A stretch of 64,000 nt of DNA, from positions 1,302,001 to 1,366,000 of the forward strand of contig JADJRQ010000001.1 in the NCBI GenBank assembly GCA_016712175.1. The letters run 5' to 3'. Positions within the stretch are counted from its first letter, which is position 1. Each line of letters begins with the position of its first letter. Shown piece after piece: positions 54,989 through 62,928 of this stretch. The DNA comes from Solirubrobacterales bacterium (lineage in GTDB: Bacteria; Actinomycetota; Thermoleophilia; Solirubrobacterales; 70-9). The position numbers were made by a program, and so were the translations under genes. The notes beneath the pieces are model-generated. The model was not told where the DNA came from, did no database searches, and saw only the letters and a list, made by a program, of their open reading frames with translations.

Positions 54989-55836
54989 ATGGGCGAATCC
55001 TTACGATCACAAATTTTCCGCGATGACCTGCTCGATGGCCAGGTGGTCGTCATCTCCGGAGCCGGAACCGGCCTTGGCCGCGAGGCCACTCTGGAGATGA
55101 TCAGGCTAGGCGCGACCGTGGTCGGTTGTGGCCGCCGGACCGAGCCGCTCGAAGAAACGGCGGCCCTCGCCGAAGGACTACCAGCAAGTTCGAGCACGCC
55201 CAGCTCGATATCCGTCACGAGGAGGACGTCGACCGTTTCTTCGACGACCTGCTCGAGCGCCACGGCCGGCTCGACACGCTGGTCAACAACGCCGGAGGCC
55301 AGTTTCTCAGCCCGGCTGAGGCGATCACTCCCAAGGGTTTCCGCACCGTAATCGAACTGAACATCACCGGCACCTGGCTGATGACCCACGCTGCTGCGAC
55401 CAAGGCCTTCATCCCCCAGGAAGAGGGTGCCGTCCTCAGCATCACGCTCTCGCCGCACGGAGGAATGCCGGGAATGGTCCACTCTGGTGCTGCCCGGGCC
55501 GCCGTCGAGAACATGATGAAGACCCTGGCCACCGAGTGGTCGCGTTTTGGCATCCGCACCTGCGCGATCGCCGCCGGACAGTTCGCGACTGACACTTTCG
55601 TCAACAAGTACCCCAAGGAGATCGTCGAAGGCGTCCACCGGTCGATCCCGATGGGCCGGGTGGGCGAGTCCGAAGAGATGGCCTGGCTGTTGGCCTTCCT
55701 CGCCAGCGACGCCGGTGCATTCCACTCCGGGTCAGTGATCACACTTGACGGCGCCCGCGACAACTGGTTCGGCCCGTGGCCACCCGCGGCGATCGCCGGC
55801 GAGAGCGGCGAGCCCCCGTCGGAAGCCCGAAAATGA
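54989..55836 (+). CDS. SDR family oxidoreductase (peroxisomal enoyl-CoA reductase-like), frameshifted
   Basis: The cofactor loop SGAGTGLGREATLEMIRLGATVV and NNAGGQFLSPAEAIT identify a short-chain dehydrogenase. The segment MVHSGAARAAVENMMKTLATEWSRFGIR lacks the standard YxxxK Tyr. It closely resembles the trans-2-enoyl-CoA and 2,4-dienoyl-CoA reductases, which use a different arrangement. Near 55183 the frame moves as if one base were missing (CCAGCAAG for CCAGGCAAG). The start ATG 54989 gives MGESLRSQIFRDDLLDGQ. A role in unsaturated acyl-CoA metabolism is likely. Confidence 0.87.
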
Positions 55837-55870
55837 AAAGGGCCGTCGTCACAAAGACGCGGCCCTTCTC
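55835..55870 (+). terminator. Probable terminator after the SDR gene
   Basis: GAAAAGGGCCG and CGGCCCTTCTC pair, with an inner CGTC/GACG, around ACAAA. The T-run is weak. The hairpin overlaps the SDR stop codon. Confidence 0.65.
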
Positions 55871-55988
55871 AGCCTGACCTCGACGTTTCACCACGGTCCA
55901 TATGAGTACCGCGTGTTTACCGATACTCCCAACCGGGAATTAACCAAAGACGTCTCGTCGTCGTCCTATCGGTTGAGGGAGTCTCAGG

Positions 55989-58900
55989 TTGAAGAAATGG
56001 CTCATAGCCACGTGTTTCGTCATTGTGGGAATTTTCAGCGGCATCGCTGCCGCTTCGGCGCGGGATTTCGACGCGCCGGCGTCGAATGACTCCTCGCAGC
56101 AGTTTCCGTCGCTACTGAACGGTTTCGCAAACGTTCAGCGGGCCGACACTCCGAACGACCAGGGATACGACCCGGCCGAGCCCGACGATGAAGACGGTGG
56201 CACTGCCACCAATCTCTACGACGAGCGGTTCGACCTCTTCGGCTTCCCGGCTGCCCAGACCCGGACCACGACCCTCTACCGGCAGGGACCGAATGCCCTC
56301 AAGGGAATGGTCTCCGGCTTCAACGCTGCCGGCGCCTGGAAGGTCACCCGTGGCCGTTCCGACGTTGGCATCGCCGTGATGGACACCGGAATCAAGTGGG
56401 ACAAGGAGAGCGTGCGGCTGCAGATTCGCCTGAACAAGCAGGAGCTGCCCAAGCCGAAGGATTCCGGCGGTGCCGACTGCGCCCAGTACGACTGCAACGC
56501 CGACGGCGCCTTCAACGCCGACGACTACGCCGATGACCCCCGGGTCAGCCATACCGCCGGCCCGCACGGCTCGGCCCAGATCGACGCCGAAGACCTGATC
56601 TTCACTTTCTCCGACAGCACCGACGGCGACAACAACGGCTACATCGACGACATCGCCGGCTGGGACTTTTTCGACAACGACAACAACCCGTATGACGCTT
56701 CGAGCTACTTCGCCGCTTCCGGCCATGGCAGCGGCCGGGCCGAGAATGCGGTCGAACGCGGCAACGACGGCGCCGGCGAGATCGGAACCTGCCCGGACTG
56801 CCAGGTCCTGCCGATCCGGACCTGGGACACCTTCGTCTCGGACGGCAACACGATTGGCATGGGCATGCTCTACGCGACCGACATCGGGGTCGACGTGATC
56901 ATTGCCGCGAACGGTTCGATCTACCACTCTGCCTTCGCTGAAGCCGCTTCGCAGTACGCCTACGACCACGGTGTCGTCCAGACCTATTCCGGCGACGACC
57001 TCAATACGGCCAACCACAACTATCCGGCCAACTACGGGCACGCGATGCTGATCCAGGGTGTGGCCACTGACACCGAAGGCCTCGGCACCGAGGCGGATGA
57101 CCTCCGGCCGGCGCTGTGCGCACCGCCTCTGTCGACACTCGGCGCCTGCTTCGGTTCGACTCTTCCTGTCGGCACCTACTTCCGTGGGGCCAACACGACC
57201 CAGTTCGGTGGCAAGAGTTCGATCGCCATGGAGGGTGCGACCGGCTCCGAGAACACCGGCAAGGCCGGAGGTGCGGCCGGCCTCGTCATCAGTGCTGCCA
57301 AGGACCACGGGGTTGACCTCTCTCCGGACGAAACGCGGGCGATCCTTGAACAGACGTCCGAGCGCGTTACCGGCTCGGCGACCGATCCTGCGAGCAACGT
57401 GGCCGGCCTCGGCGCGGCTGATCCCGGCGCCGACCCAGCGGCTCCGCCTGAGTCACAGTGGACCTCGCACTTCGGTTGGGGCCGGGCCAACCTCGGCGAC
57501 GCGGTCAAGGTCGCGGCCGGCAACAAGGTGCCACCCGCCGCGGCGATCAATTCCCCCGACTGGTACTCGCCGCTGACCGGCGACTCACTCCCGGTCAAGG
57601 GGCTCGCCAAGGCGAGGTTCGCGACCGGGGGCAGCTTCCACTGGAAGCTCGAATGGGGTGCGGGCCAGGCTCCGGCGAGCTGGAACATGGTGGCGCAGGG
57701 CAACTCGACCGGCACCGTGACCGACTTCGGCACGATCAACCTGAACCAGGTAAGGGCGGCTCTCGCGAGCTACACGCCGTCGGTGGATCCGGGCGGCCCG
57801 GTCAATTCGCTCAGCGAAGGTGATCCGCTCAAACACGAATTCGCGGTCAGGCTGATCGTCGACGGTGCCGGCGTTCCGACTCCCGGCATCGATCGTCGTG
57901 TCTTCACTTCGGCCAAGGATCCCGATCTGCGCAACGGCTTCCCGAAGCGGCTCGGCACCGGAGGCGAAGCGCCGATCCGCTACGCCGACCTGAACGGCGA
58001 CAGCACCCAGGAGCTGATCGTGCCGACCATGGCCGGCGAAGTCCACGCTTACGAGCCCGACGGCAGCGAGTTGCCCGGCTGGCCGGTGCGTACCAAGCTG
58101 ATGCGGAACGGGGCGGGTCACGAGAACTCGAACGGATTCTCTGCCCTTGCCACGAACACTCCGCCGCGGGAGCCACCGCGCGGCCCGGTTGTCGCCGACC
58201 TCGATGACGACGGTGAAGTCGAGCTGATCACTGCCGCCGGCGTCAACATCTACGCCTGGGAGGCTGACGGATCGCTCCGACCCGGATTCCCGGTCAGCTC
58301 CGGCCTCAATCGCTGCGACCAGTCGCTCCAGAGCCAGCCCCTCTCACATCCGAAATGTGGCTTCATCGCCAGTCCGGCGGTCGCCCGCCTGCGCGGGAAG
58401 GACGCGCCGCTCGACATCGTCATTCCCGGTCTCGACGGCTACCTCTACGCCTTCAACGGCAAGGGCGAACCCGTCCCCGGTTACCCGGTGCGTCTGGTCG
58501 ACCCTGGCGTGCCCGCGAACCAGCAGATGCTTGCCGAGTCGATCAACCCGCCGGCAATCGGTGACCTGAACGGCGACGGTCGTGATGATGTGGTCGTCTC
58601 GACAAACGAAACCTATGCCGCTCAGGCGCCGGACTTCACCAGCATCAGCCAGGGGTTCCTCGGCTCCGGACTGACCGACATCCTCGCCAATGCGGCCGGT
58701 GGATCGACCCGGGTCTACGCGGTCGATTCACGTGGCTCCGGATTCACCGGCAACGGCGGCAAGGCCTACCTGCCGAACTGGCCGATCAAGCTGAATGGCG
58801 CGATCCAGACGACCCTGCCTCTGATCGGGCCGGGCCAGGATCCTTCGATCGCGAAGGTCGATGGCGAGACCCGCGTCATCGCGTCGGCCACCGGCTCGGC

Positions 58901-60200
58901 GACGATCGGCGTCTACGGGGTGGACGGCACCCTCAAACGCGGGATCCAGCAGGGCGTCCCTGGTGCGGCTTCAGCTGCGGACGGCGCTCTGCCGGTCGGG
59001 TCGATCAACCTCTTCGAGTCGGCTTCGCTCGGCAAGCTGATCCCGGGAACGAATCCGAGCGTCGTCAAGTACGGCCTCGGGCTGCCCGGCGTTCTCAACT
59101 TGCTGCTGGTCGGCCAGAACATCCCCTATAACCACCTGATCGGTGCCTACGACCCTTCGACCGGCGTCTCGTTGCCGAGCTTCCCGCGGGTCACCGAGGA
59201 CTTCCAATTCCTGTCTTCGTCGAACATCGCGAACGTCAACGGCAGCACGGCTTCGAACCAGGTCCTGGCCGGCACCGGACTCGGCCTGCTGAACGCCTAC
59301 GACGGCCTCACCGGCCGGAACGTCGACGGGTTCCCCAAAGTCACCGGTGGCTGGCTCTTCGCCCCGGCGACGCTGTCGAGTGACGGGCGAATGGCGGCGG
59401 TCACGCGCGAAGGCCAACTTTTCGAGTGGTCGATGCCCGACATCCCCGAATGTCAGAGTGAGTGGCCGTCCTTCCGCCACGACCAGCAGCAGAGTGGCAA
59501 TTACGACCGCGACGGAACGCCGCCCGGCCCGCTGAAGGGGCTGACCGCCTCTTCGAGCGGAAAACTCGCCTTCAAGGCGACCGGAGATGACGCCGAATGC
59601 GGCACCGCCGATCACTACGAGGTGGTCACATCTGACGAGCCGGTCACGTCGAAAAACTTCACCGGCGCTGCACCCCTGACCGGGTCGCCGGCACCGAAGA
59701 AGGCGGGCACGGAGGAGTCGTTCAGTGTCACATCGGCCAGGAAGTACGTTGCGGTGCGTGCGGTCGACGAGGTCGGCAACGTCGGGCTCCCCGCGAGCGC
59801 CGAGAAGCCGGCGAAAACTCCTCCTCCTCCGGCCGCCAAGCCGCCGAAGAAGGTCAAGCCGGGGTTTGCCTTCATCTACCGCGGCAAACTGTTCGTGCGG
59901 GTCAAGTGCTCGAAGCGGTTCGAGCCCGGCTGTCGCGTGAGAGCGGTCGCGCTGACGAAAAAAGGGAAGCGCGGCAAGCGGATGACCAGGCCGATCCGCC
60001 GGTACGTGCGCTCGAATCGCTACGGGCGCGCGGGACTCCGGATCAAGAAGAAGTACCGCAACCGGCTGGTGAAGCTTTCAACCGTGAAACGCAAGACGAT
60101 CGTGCTCCGCCTGCGAATCAAGTCGAAGCGGGTGACTCACGGCAAGACTCCGGTGACGGTCTACCACCGCCTCCGGGTCCGAAGGCCGGCCGAGTCCTGA
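55989..60200 (+). CDS. Secreted S8 (subtilisin-like) protein with FG-GAP-like repeats
   Basis: A 1403-residue exported protein. The start is TTG 55989, behind GAGGGAG. A signal peptide and acidic propeptide-like region lead into an S8 domain: Asp132 in IAVMDTGI, His246 in SGHGSGRAEN and Asn309 in IAANGS. The nucleophile region reads EGATGSENTGKAGGAAGLV, with Ser420 in place of the usual GTSxAxP. From about residue 640 there are FG-GAP/VCBS-like repeats (YADLNGDSTQELIVP, VVADLDDDGEVELITA, GDLNGDGRDDVVVS), and then a fibronectin-like segment and a Lys/Arg-rich tail. It is probably a large surface protease or a protease-derived binding protein. Confidence 0.82.
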   Translation: MKKWLIATCFVIVGIFSGIAAASARDFDAPASNDSSQQFPSLLNGFANVQRADTPNDQGYDPAEPDDEDGGTATNLYDERFDLFGFPAAQTRTTTLYRQGPNALKGMVSGFNAAGAWKVTRGRSDVGIAVMDTGIKWDKESVRLQIRLNKQELPKPKDSGGADCAQYDCNADGAFNADDYADDPRVSHTAGPHGSAQIDAEDLIFTFSDSTDGDNNGYIDDIAGWDFFDNDNNPYDASSYFAASGHGSGRAENAVERGNDGAGEIGTCPDCQVLPIRTWDTFVSDGNTIGMGMLYATDIGVDVIIAANGSIYHSAFAEAASQYAYDHGVVQTYSGDDLNTANHNYPANYGHAMLIQGVATDTEGLGTEADDLRPALCAPPLSTLGACFGSTLPVGTYFRGANTTQFGGKSSIAMEGATGSENTGKAGGAAGLVISAAKDHGVDLSPDETRAILEQTSERVTGSATDPASNVAGLGAADPGADPAAPPESQWTSHFGWGRANLGDAVKVAAGNKVPPAAAINSPDWYSPLTGDSLPVKGLAKARFATGGSFHWKLEWGAGQAPASWNMVAQGNSTGTVTDFGTINLNQVRAALASYTPSVDPGGPVNSLSEGDPLKHEFAVRLIVDGAGVPTPGIDRRVFTSAKDPDLRNGFPKRLGTGGEAPIRYADLNGDSTQELIVPTMAGEVHAYEPDGSELPGWPVRTKLMRNGAGHENSNGFSALATNTPPREPPRGPVVADLDDDGEVELITAAGVNIYAWEADGSLRPGFPVSSGLNRCDQSLQSQPLSHPKCGFIASPAVARLRGKDAPLDIVIPGLDGYLYAFNGKGEPVPGYPVRLVDPGVPANQQMLAESINPPAIGDLNGDGRDDVVVSTNETYAAQAPDFTSISQGFLGSGLTDILANAAGGSTRVYAVDSRGSGFTGNGGKAYLPNWPIKLNGAIQTTLPLIGPGQDPSIAKVDGETRVIASATGSATIGVYGVDGTLKRGIQQGVPGAASAADGALPVGSINLFESASLGKLIPGTNPSVVKYGLGLPGVLNLLLVGQNIPYNHLIGAYDPSTGVSLPSFPRVTEDFQFLSSSNIANVNGSTASNQVLAGTGLGLLNAYDGLTGRNVDGFPKVTGGWLFAPATLSSDGRMAAVTREGQLFEWSMPDIPECQSEWPSFRHDQQQSGNYDRDGTPPGPLKGLTASSSGKLAFKATGDDAECGTADHYEVVTSDEPVTSKNFTGAAPLTGSPAPKKAGTEESFSVTSARKYVAVRAVDEVGNVGLPASAEKPAKTPPPPAAKPPKKVKPGFAFIYRGKLFVRVKCSKRFEPGCRVRAVALTKKGKRGKRMTRPIRRYVRSNRYGRAGLRIKKKYRNRLVKLSTVKRKTIVLRLRIKSKRVTHGKTPVTVYHRLRVRRPAES

Positions 60201-60223
60201 AACACGCGGCTGAGCCCTGAGGT

Positions 60224-60258
60224 AAAAAAAGAGCCCGCCGGATGGCGGGCTCTTTTTT
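60224..60258. terminator. Bidirectional terminator between convergent genes
   Basis: AAAAAAGAGCCCGCC and GGCGGGCTCTTTTTT form a 15-pair stem around GGAT, with A and T runs on either side. It can end both the S8 gene and the minus-strand SDR gene. Confidence 0.92.
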
Positions 60259-60278
60259 GATTCGTTTGAATCGGCGAA

Positions 60279-61112
60279 TCAGGTGTACATGCCGCCAAAC
60301 TGCCCACCGGTCACGTTCAGCACCTGGCCGTGGACGTAGTCGGCGAGGTTCGAGGCGAGGAACATGACCGGTCCTGCTGCTTCTTCCGGTGTCGCCGGAC
60401 GGCCGAGCGGGATGATCATTGAGGCCATCGCCCGCATCTGCTCGGGGATGCCGAGCTGGATGTCGGAACCGTCGGGAGCCTTGACCGTCTCGCCGCCTTC
60501 TTCCTTGGCGGCGGTCAGGCGGGTCTCGACGAAGCCGAAGGCGACCGCGTTGACATTGATCTTGAACTGGCCCCACTCCTTGGCAAGGGTCTTGGTCATG
60601 CCGACCACGGCAGACTTGCCGGCGCTGTAGTTGACCTGGCCGGCGTTGCCCATCGTTCCCGAGACCGAGGAGATGTTGATCAGCTTGCGGAAGACCTCCT
60701 GGCCTTCGGCGGCTTCGGCTTTGGCAGCTTCGCGCCAGTGGGGGGCGAGGGCGCGAGCGACCCGGAAGGGCACGATCGTGTGGATGTCGAGCATCGCCTG
60801 GAACTGCTCATCGGTCATCTTGTGAGCGACTCCGTCCCAGGTGTAACCGGCGTTGTTGACCACGATGTCGATCGAGCCGAACGCCTCGTTGGCGGTCGCG
60901 ACGAGCTCATTGGCAGCCTCAGGCTTGGTCATGTCGCCGGCGTAGACGGCGGTCTTGCCGCCGATCTCCGAAGCTGCCTGCTCGGCGGCATCCTCGTCGA
61001 GGTCGTTGACCAGCACATTGGCGCCGTTGGCGGCGAAAAGTTCCGCGGTCGCTCGTCCGATTCCTCGCGCCGAACCGGTGACGATCGCGCTCTTGCCTTC
61101 CAGAAGTCCCAT
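60279..61112 (-). CDS. SDR family oxidoreductase (3-oxoacyl-ACP reductase-like)
   Basis: A classical short-chain dehydrogenase: cofactor loop VTGSARGIGRATAELFA, NNAGYTWDG, Ser in INISSVSGTMG and the catalytic pair in VNYSAGKSAVVGMTK (YxxxK). It closely resembles FabG-type enzymes, with an insertion near residues 130-142 (AAKAEAAEGQEV) and another at GGETVKAPDGSDIQ. The start ATG 61112 follows AAGGAG. It probably reduces 3-oxoacyl thioesters. Confidence 0.9.
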   Translation of the reverse strand: MGLLEGKSAIVTGSARGIGRATAELFAANGANVLVNDLDEDAAEQAASEIGGKTAVYAGDMTKPEAANELVATANEAFGSIDIVVNNAGYTWDGVAHKMTDEQFQAMLDIHTIVPFRVARALAPHWREAAKAEAAEGQEVFRKLINISSVSGTMGNAGQVNYSAGKSAVVGMTKTLAKEWGQFKINVNAVAFGFVETRLTAAKEEGGETVKAPDGSDIQLGIPEQMRAMASMIIPLGRPATPEEAAGPVMFLASNLADYVHGQVLNVTGGQFGGMYT

Positions 61113-61199
61113 CAGATTTGTCTCCTTGTCAGATTGATACTTCGCACTATAGGTGGAATAAGAATCGTCCCCTGACGTCCCCTGACGTCCCCCAGGATC

Positions 61200-61244
61200 A
61201 GAATCTCGCCTTTTCGGCGACTACGGATGAAAAGGCGAGATTCT
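61200..61244. repeat. Extragenic hairpin, element B1
   Basis: AGAATCTCGCCTTTTC (61200-61215) pairs perfectly with 61229-61244 around the loop GGCGACTACGGAT. Element B2 at 62234 shares 12 of 13 loop bases and most of the stem. One stem position changes from T-A to C-G between them, a compensated change. A short direct repeat GTCCCCTGAC x2 lies just upstream. Confidence 0.9.
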
Positions 61245-61307
61245 TTCGTCACGGAGTCTTTGCTCCGTTTACTCCCAGGTCAGTCAGGGTGCGGCAGCCT
61301 CGGTTTC

Positions 61308-62234
61308 ATGACGCAGTCTTCCCACCGGACGATGATCGAACTCGGCCGGCCCCAGTTCGGAGTAGTGACCCGCAAGCAGCTACTGAAGACCGGGTTCACC
61401 GGAAGCCTGATCGATCACCATCTGAGGAACGGGCTTCTCTGGCCGGTCTTTCGCGGTGTCTATGTCATCGGGCGGCCGGCGGAACTCAGGAAGACGATCT
61501 GGATGGCGGCAACCCTCGCGGCAGGTCCCGGTTCGATGCTGGCCGGCCTGAGCGCCGCGGAATATTGGGGAATCGTCAAATATAGAAAAATGCTCACGGT
61601 CCATCGGCCGAGTGGTGAAAACCGGACGATGGTCGGGCGCTCACCCGCCCAGGCCCCGCTACGCCTGTACCTGCGTCAACGTCCCTCGATCGCTGAACTG
61701 ACGGCATCTCCCGAAGGAATACCCGTGAAAACCGTCCCGGGAGCGCTGATCGATATCGCCGAAGTCCTTTCCGATCGTGCACTTGGGGCGGCGATATCCG
61801 AGGCCAGCCGGCTCGGTTATCTCCGGGCCGGCGGAGTTGAACGGATTCTCGAGTACGGCAGAGGGAGAAAAGGGGTCAATAAACTTCGGAACCACCTTCG
61901 GTTTTGGAGTCCGGAATCGATGAATGTCCTGTCCGTCCTCGAGACCCTTTTCCGGAAGCTCTGTCAGGTTCATTCGATCGAAATGCCCTTGTCCAATCGA
62001 ATGGTCTGCGGCCTCAAAGTCGATTTCCTGTGGCCGAAGGAACGCGTCGTCGTTGAGACGGACGGCTTCTCGTTCCACGGAGACATCGTTTCCTTCAAAC
62101 GCGACCACAACCGACTGTCAACGCTCACCAGGAACGGCTATCTGGTGCTGTCCTTTACCTACTGGCAGGTGACGGAAACGCCCGAAGAGGTAGCGGAAGC
62201 GGTCCTCGTCGGGCTGCGTACCTGGGGGAAATAG
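61308..62234 (+). CDS. DUF559/Vsr-like nuclease with AbiEi-type N-terminus
   Basis: A 308-residue intact homologue of the gene at 49458. The N-terminal winged helix is FGVVTRKQLLKTGFTGSLIDHHLRNGLLWPVFRGVYVIG. The middle has LAGLSAAEYWGIV and GIPVKTVPGALIDIAEV. The DUF559 domain contains VDFLWPKERVVVETDGFSFHG with Asp239, Glu250, Asp252 and His257, the likely PD-(D/E)xK-type catalytic set. I prefer the ATG at 61308, since an earlier in-frame ATG (61227) lies inside hairpin B1. No partner toxin gene is adjacent, so this is a solo gene. AT-rich patches (AAATATAGAAAAATG) stand out from the neighbours. Confidence 0.85.
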   Translation: MTQSSHRTMIELGRPQFGVVTRKQLLKTGFTGSLIDHHLRNGLLWPVFRGVYVIGRPAELRKTIWMAATLAAGPGSMLAGLSAAEYWGIVKYRKMLTVHRPSGENRTMVGRSPAQAPLRLYLRQRPSIAELTASPEGIPVKTVPGALIDIAEVLSDRALGAAISEASRLGYLRAGGVERILEYGRGRKGVNKLRNHLRFWSPESMNVLSVLETLFRKLCQVHSIEMPLSNRMVCGLKVDFLWPKERVVVETDGFSFHGDIVSFKRDHNRLSTLTRNGYLVLSFTYWQVTETPEEVAEAVLVGLRTWGK

Positions 62235-62288
62235 GAACAGGACCTCGCCTTTTCGGCGGCTACGGATGAAAAGGCGAGGTTCTGTTCC
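62234..62288. repeat. Extragenic hairpin, element B2
   Basis: A 21-base left arm starting GGAACAGGACCTCGCC (62234-62254) pairs with 62268-62288 with one mismatch, around GGCGGCTACGGAT. It starts on the last base of the nuclease stop codon. It is the partner of element B1 on the other side of the gene. Confidence 0.9.
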
Positions 62289-62338
62289 CTTGGCAACGGG
62301 TAAGGTCGGATCGTCGGCTCAACCCACCGGAGGTTTCC

Positions 62339-62746
62339 TTGAAGGTCCTGATCGGTTTCAAAGAATTCATCGCCAGAGGCAACGTCGTTGAGCTGGCAGT
62401 CGCCGTGGTCATCGGCGCCGCGTTCACGGCTCTGGTGACATCGATGGTCGAAGATCTGCTGACCCCGGTCATCGCGGCGATCTTCGGTGAGTCCGATTTC
62501 TCGGCTCTCTCCTTCACCGTCAATGGATCCGAGTTCGGGTACGGCAACTTCCTCAACGCCCTGGTCGCATTCCTGTCGGTGGCCGCCGCTGTCTACTTCT
62601 TCATCGTCGTTCCGATGAACGCCTACAAGGACCACATCGCCGAAGACGAAGAGGCAACCCACCGCGACTGCCCCGAGTGCCTTTCCGAAGTTCCGGTGGC
62701 CGCGACCCGGTGCGCGCACTGCACGACGCAGCTGGCACCGGCATGA
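62339..62746 (+). CDS. mscL: Large-conductance mechanosensitive channel MscL
   Basis: A pentameric channel that opens under hypo-osmotic stress. GFKEFIARGNVVELAVAVVIGAAFTALVTSMVEDLLTPVIAAIFG covers the N-terminal helix and first membrane segment. The second is NFLNALVAFLSVAAAVYFFIVVPMNAY. The C-terminus has two CxxC pairs (CPECLSEVPVAATRCAHC), a zinc-ribbon-like tail seen in some actinobacterial MscL. The start is TTG at 62339, behind CCGGAGG. Confidence 0.94.
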   Translation: MKVLIGFKEFIARGNVVELAVAVVIGAAFTALVTSMVEDLLTPVIAAIFGESDFSALSFTVNGSEFGYGNFLNALVAFLSVAAAVYFFIVVPMNAYKDHIAEDEEATHRDCPECLSEVPVAATRCAHCTTQLAPA

Positions 62747-62805
62747 GCGGCGGTGCCGGCATGAGACGCAGCCCGGCACCAGCTGGCCCCAGCGTCGGCC
62801 GAGGC

Positions 62806-62854
62806 GGTCTGGCGTGCATATCCGGCCCCTGAGGCCGGGGACGCTTGCCAGACC
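62806..62854. repeat. GGC...GCC hairpin, element C1
   Basis: GGTCTGGC (62806-62813) pairs with GCCAGACC (62847-62854), and ATCCGG/CCGGGG continues the stem. The inner GGC...GCC span at 62811-62849 is exactly 39 bases. It lies between convergent mscL and the acyl-CoA dehydrogenase, without a T-run. Confidence 0.85.
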
Positions 62855-62867
62855 GGCGACCACTTCG

Positions 62868-62914
62868 GTCTGGCGTGCATTTCCGGTCTCCTGCGCCGGG
62901 AATGCTTGCCAGAC
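62868..62914. repeat. GGC...GCC hairpin, element C2
   Basis: GTCTGGCGTGCAT at the left repeats element C1, and ATGCTTGCCAGAC closes the stem. The GGC...GCC span at 62872-62910 is 39 bases. C1 and C2 are tandem, 61 bases apart start to start. Confidence 0.85.
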
Positions 62915-62928
62915 TTCTTGAGGTTGGC

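Noticed and set aside
61168..61191. Direct repeat GTCCCCTGAC x2 as a target-site duplication
   Set aside because: The copies are adjacent rather than flanking an element; this looks like a simple local duplication.
61308..62234. AbiE-type toxin-antitoxin pair
   Set aside because: The N-terminus resembles the AbiEi antitoxin domain, but no AbiEii nucleotidyltransferase is adjacent, and the C-terminus is a nuclease domain instead.
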